Shown: piece after piece, positions 54,678 through 57,267 of the stretch
How positions within the stretch are numbered: position 1 is the stretch's first letter
Layout: each line of letters begins with the position of its first letter
Source of the DNA: an uncultured Gemella sp.
GTDB taxonomy: Bacteria; Bacillota; Bacilli; Staphylococcales; Gemellaceae
Assembly: GCF_900766305.1 (NCBI RefSeq)
Contig: NZ_CAAFUZ010000042.1
Span: 1 to 57,267, forward strand
Direction of reading: 5' to 3'
DNA length: 57,267 nt
Notes under the pieces: generated by a model
The model's input: only the letters and a program-made list of their open reading frames with translations
The model's database searches: none
What the model was told of the DNA's origin: nothing
Program-made: the position numbers and the translations under genes

Positions 54678-56044
54678 TATACATCCCCCTTATTATATAA
54701 TACTTTCATCATATCTTTAAAAGTATCCTCATCTTCTTTCGTCACTACTCTATCTTCTTCCTTTTTCATTACATTATAGTTATTTTTTCTATTTTGTAAA
54801 TATTCAGGGAACGGTGCATGATTTGTTTTTTTATTATTTGAATAAGTTCTTTGCTGACTCTTATTAGTGCTGACAGCTTTAGTTTTCTGATTTCTATTAG
54901 CTCTAACAAAATCTATAGCATCCTTAGCTCCAAATAATTTTTGAGCACTCCATGTACTTGCTATTTTATCTATATAGTTTACATGTGGTATTGAATTTTT
55001 ACCACTTTGCTTAATTGAATACTCTAATAATATATTTAAAACACCTGTAGGAAAATTATATTTACTTTGTAATTCTTCAATATTTTTAGCATCTATTTTA
55101 GAAAGTACTATACCTACCTGCTTATTTAAATATTCTACAAAATTAGTGTTATCAACTTCTCTAGCGAATTTTTCATCTTCAGTTAGCTGTTCTTCTTTAT
55201 TACTAACAAGATTCTTGTTTACCATGCGATCAAGAGTCGGAACTTCTTGCTTTCTAACATTAACATTTAATTGAGCAATATAATCACTAAGAACATTAAT
55301 GTTAATTTCGCTTGCTCCATTAGAAATTTCTACAGATTTTTCTATAGCACTAGACATATCTTCTGGAGACATTTTATAAATATGTGCTAAACCTAAAATT
55401 TTGTTTTTCACTTCAGGATTTGATATTACATCTGTTAGGTAACTATTGGCTAAATAAAAATTTAATTTATCAAAATCAAAGAAATATTCATCAAAATTTG
55501 GTCCATTAACAGTTTTACTAGATATATAATCAAAGCTGAAATCATTTAAGTTTTCTAGACGGAAAACATCAGAAAATTTAGCTGTAATATCCTCAAAACT
55601 CTTAAAACTTACTTTATCTAAAGAATAATAATTTATCAACTCAGAATAATTATTTGCTCCCAAAGTGTTCTCTAATAATTTTGCAAGAACTGGTGTATTA
55701 AAGAACTCTTCAAAACTTAATGCTTCTTTAATTTTATAAATAAACTGACCAATACCATTATTATCAATATACAGTGTTTGAATTAAACCTAAAGCTTCTA
55801 ATTTTTTTCTTGCGATTAAAAACTTATTATCTGATAAACCTAGATTATCAAGTATATCATAATGCAGATAACTTTTAGACAGGTTTTTATCACTAAGCAT
55901 TTTACTTCCAAAAAATGTATATAGACTAATTGCATCATTACCAAGTAATGGTAAATACAAGTTATGTAACTCTTTTATACGTTTAGATATATCAAAATCA
56001 TTATAGACACAATAATAATCTTTAACAGAAAACTTATTATTCAT
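54677..56044 (-). CDS. dnaB: Replication initiation and membrane attachment protein DnaB
   Basis: This roughly 455-residue protein has the DnaB/DnaD family plan: an N-terminal winged-helix DDBH1 (YLPLLGNDAISLYTFF, then LDNLGLSDNKFLIARKKLEALGLI) and a C-terminal DDBH2 near residues 290-400 (EELQSKYNFPTGVLNILLEY, given in part). It binds DNA and helps load the helicase. I prefer the ATG at 56044 to the one at 56053 because of ribosome binding site spacing. It overlaps the upstream gene and abuts dnaI. Confidence 0.92.
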   Translation of the reverse strand: MNNKFSVKDYYCVYNDFDISKRIKELHNLYLPLLGNDAISLYTFFGSKMLSDKNLSKSYLHYDILDNLGLSDNKFLIARKKLEALGLIQTLYIDNNGIGQFIYKIKEALSFEEFFNTPVLAKLLENTLGANNYSELINYYSLDKVSFKSFEDITAKFSDVFRLENLNDFSFDYISSKTVNGPNFDEYFFDFDKLNFYLANSYLTDVISNPEVKNKILGLAHIYKMSPEDMSSAIEKSVEISNGASEININVLSDYIAQLNVNVRKQEVPTLDRMVNKNLVSNKEEQLTEDEKFAREVDNTNFVEYLNKQVGIVLSKIDAKNIEELQSKYNFPTGVLNILLEYSIKQSGKNSIPHVNYIDKIASTWSAQKLFGAKDAIDFVRANRNQKTKAVSTNKSQQRTYSNNKKTNHAPFPEYLQNRKNNYNVMKKEEDRVVTKEDEDTFKDMMKVLYNKGDV

Positions 56045-57032
56045 GATTATCATCCATTACTTCAATAATTATTTGAGTATACTCTAATGCATAGATAAAA
56101 TTCTGATTATAATCGTACTTGATTTTGTCATCATTTCGAAGTGGTGCGAAGAAAGATTTAACTAAAATAGGATAAATATTATCTAACAATAATTTTGCAT
56201 TATCATTTTCGTAAAGTGCCCTTAGGAAATTAAACACTTTATACACACAGTCAAGAAATTCCTCTTTATTAGGAGTACTTATATTAGTATGACTATCTAT
56301 AATAGTTGAAAAGCTAAGAATATTCTTCTTATCATTTTTTGTTACAAAGGTTCTTAAATCATCAATAAGTTTATACATGTAATCAAAGAATATATCATGA
56401 TTCTCTAAATAGTCATCATTAATGATATTAGATTCATTTTTCAATAACAACTTGTTGATATTATAGTCAGTAACAAATAAGTAAATCTTATAAAGATCAG
56501 AAAATTCTACATCGCTTAACTTCAAATAGTCATGAACAATACTATTCAAACTCTTACCTTCTTTATAAATATTATAAATAGTATTTAACCAAATAAATTC
56601 ATCAAGATTTTCTTTTTCAATAAGTGTAATTAAATAATTATTAAAATTATACTGATGTTCATCTTCAAAAATTATAGAAATTCTACTTTCAATTCTAGTA
56701 AGTATTAAGTTGAATTCTTTTTCTAATCCTTCACTAAAATTATCATCATCAAAATCTGATTTTAACGATGCTTTTATACGCTTAAACTCATCACTACTAT
56801 TATCTAAATTGTCAATTCTTTCTTGATATACCTCATTATATCCAGGCTTCTGTGAATGATAATAGTTTTCTATAGCTTTATTAAATTCTAATACTTTTCC
56901 TAAGATTTTAATATATGCAACTTTTATATTCTTATTATTAGATATATTATTAATTAATTTTAACGCACTTAAAATGTCTTTCTTATTTTCACTAGTTAAT
57001 ACTAATGTCTTTTCATCTTCTAAATAAAACAT
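56037..57032 (-). CDS. Hypothetical protein heading the dnaB-dnaI operon
   Basis: This 331-residue protein is not recognised. It appears all-alpha and strongly acidic, rich in Asn, Asp, Lys and Ile, with no signal peptide, no membrane segment and no metal-binding motif. Sequences such as NLDNSSDEFKRIKASLKSDF and DYMYKLIDDLRTFVTKNDKK suggest long helices. GGAGG precedes the ATG. Its end overlaps the dnaB start, so it is translationally coupled to dnaB. In staphylococci nrdR occupies this position, but this protein lacks the zinc ribbon and ATP-cone of NrdR. A role in replication initiation is suggested only by location. Confidence 0.8.
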   Translation of the reverse strand: MFYLEDEKTLVLTSENKKDILSALKLINNISNNKNIKVAYIKILGKVLEFNKAIENYYHSQKPGYNEVYQERIDNLDNSSDEFKRIKASLKSDFDDDNFSEGLEKEFNLILTRIESRISIIFEDEHQYNFNNYLITLIEKENLDEFIWLNTIYNIYKEGKSLNSIVHDYLKLSDVEFSDLYKIYLFVTDYNINKLLLKNESNIINDDYLENHDIFFDYMYKLIDDLRTFVTKNDKKNILSFSTIIDSHTNISTPNKEEFLDCVYKVFNFLRALYENDNAKLLLDNIYPILVKSFFAPLRNDDKIKYDYNQNFIYALEYTQIIIEVMDDNHE

Positions 57033-57064
57033 TCCCTAAACCTCCAAAAAAATATTACTACTTT

Positions 57065-57093
57065 ATGATACTCTATTTTGAATATAAAATCAA
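57065..57093 (-). promoter_or_regulatory. Promoter of the dnaB-dnaI operon
   Basis: On the minus strand, TTGATT (57088-57093) and TATCAT (57065-57070) have 17-bp spacing, between the rRNA terminator and the first gene. Confidence 0.6.
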
Positions 57094-57112
57094 AATATAT
57101 GTAAGTATTATA

Positions 57113-57143
57113 TAAAAAAAGAACCTCCCAAAAGGAAGGCTCT
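57113..57143 (-). terminator. Terminator of the rRNA operon
   Basis: On the minus strand, AGAGCCTTCC and GGGAGGTTCT pair (with two G-U) around a TTTT loop, followed by T7. It lies just beyond the 3' end of the 5S rRNA. Confidence 0.88.
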
Positions 57144-57150
57144 CACTATT

Positions 57151-57265
57151 GCCTGGCAACGTTCTAGTCTCACAGGGCGTAAGCCCAACTACATTCGACG
57201 CTAAAGAGCTTAACTTCTGTGTTCGGTATGGGTACAGGTGTGTCCTCTTCGCTATCGCCACCAGA
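57151..57265 (-). rRNA. rrf: 5S ribosomal RNA
   Basis: On the minus strand this reads TCTGGTGGCGATAGCGAAGA, then CACACCTGTACCCATACCGA, then ACACAGAAGTTAAGCTC, ending AGAACGTTGCCAGGC. This is the complete Firmicute 5S sequence (about 115 nt), with 5' and 3' ends (TCTGG / CCAGG) pairing as helix I. It lies at the window edge, so the 16S and 23S genes should follow outside. Confidence 0.96.
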
Positions 57266-57267
57266 CG

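Overview
The window is chromosomal DNA from a low-GC Firmicute. Gene content and order point to a coccus near Staphylococcaceae, most likely Gemella, but this is inferred from the sequence and no database was searched. The supporting signs are a staphylococcal-type dcw cluster (mraZ-rsmH-ftsL-pbp1-mraY-murD-divIB-ftsA-ftsZ), murE next to prfC, ecsAB next to a HemY-like gene, a YSIRK-like signal peptide with LPXTG anchoring, and AT-rich intergenic DNA with sigma-A type promoters.

Left part (1-16.4 kb). A two-gene operon encodes an AhpD-like protein and the radical SAM protein ArsS. The ArsS frame appears to read through an in-frame TGA as selenocysteine, with a SECIS-like hairpin just downstream. 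Two very large paralogous LPXTG surface proteins made of Rib/alpha-like repeats follow on the minus strand. The 2443-residue copy is intact. The other keeps its promoter, leader hairpin and 3' end but has lost its ribosome binding site, start codon and signal peptide. A fragment resembling a third sorting signal lies at 16.3 kb.

Middle part (16.4-38.3 kb). These are housekeeping and transport genes, nearly all on the minus strand: secDF; a HAD phosphatase with a GtrA-like protein; murE-prfC; a lone plus-strand methyltransferase; brnQ; a purine permease; a polar amino acid ABC transporter behind a tandem T-box leader whose likely specifier is the arginine codon CGC; a coaE-ecsA-ecsB-hemY-like-pepA operon; and a lysine-type amino acid permease.

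Accessory operon (38.5-43.5 kb, plus strand). Two acyl-CoA-dehydrogenase-fold flavoproteins lacking the usual catalytic Glu are followed by a signal-less PhnD-like binding protein, a stand-alone MetE-type methyltransferase domain with an intact zinc site, and an OsmC-like protein. I do not recognise this combination as a described pathway. Organosulfur or methyl-thiol salvage is a guess.

Right part (43.6-57.3 kb, minus strand). The complete dcw division/wall cluster begins with three 10-bp-spaced GTGG repeats, a likely MraZ operator. A terminator separates mraZ-divIB from ftsA-ftsZ. Beyond it lies a dnaB-dnaI replication-initiation operon headed by an unrecognised gene, and the window ends in a 5S rRNA, the tail of an rRNA operon. 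No CRISPR array, complete insertion sequence, prophage or tRNA gene was seen.
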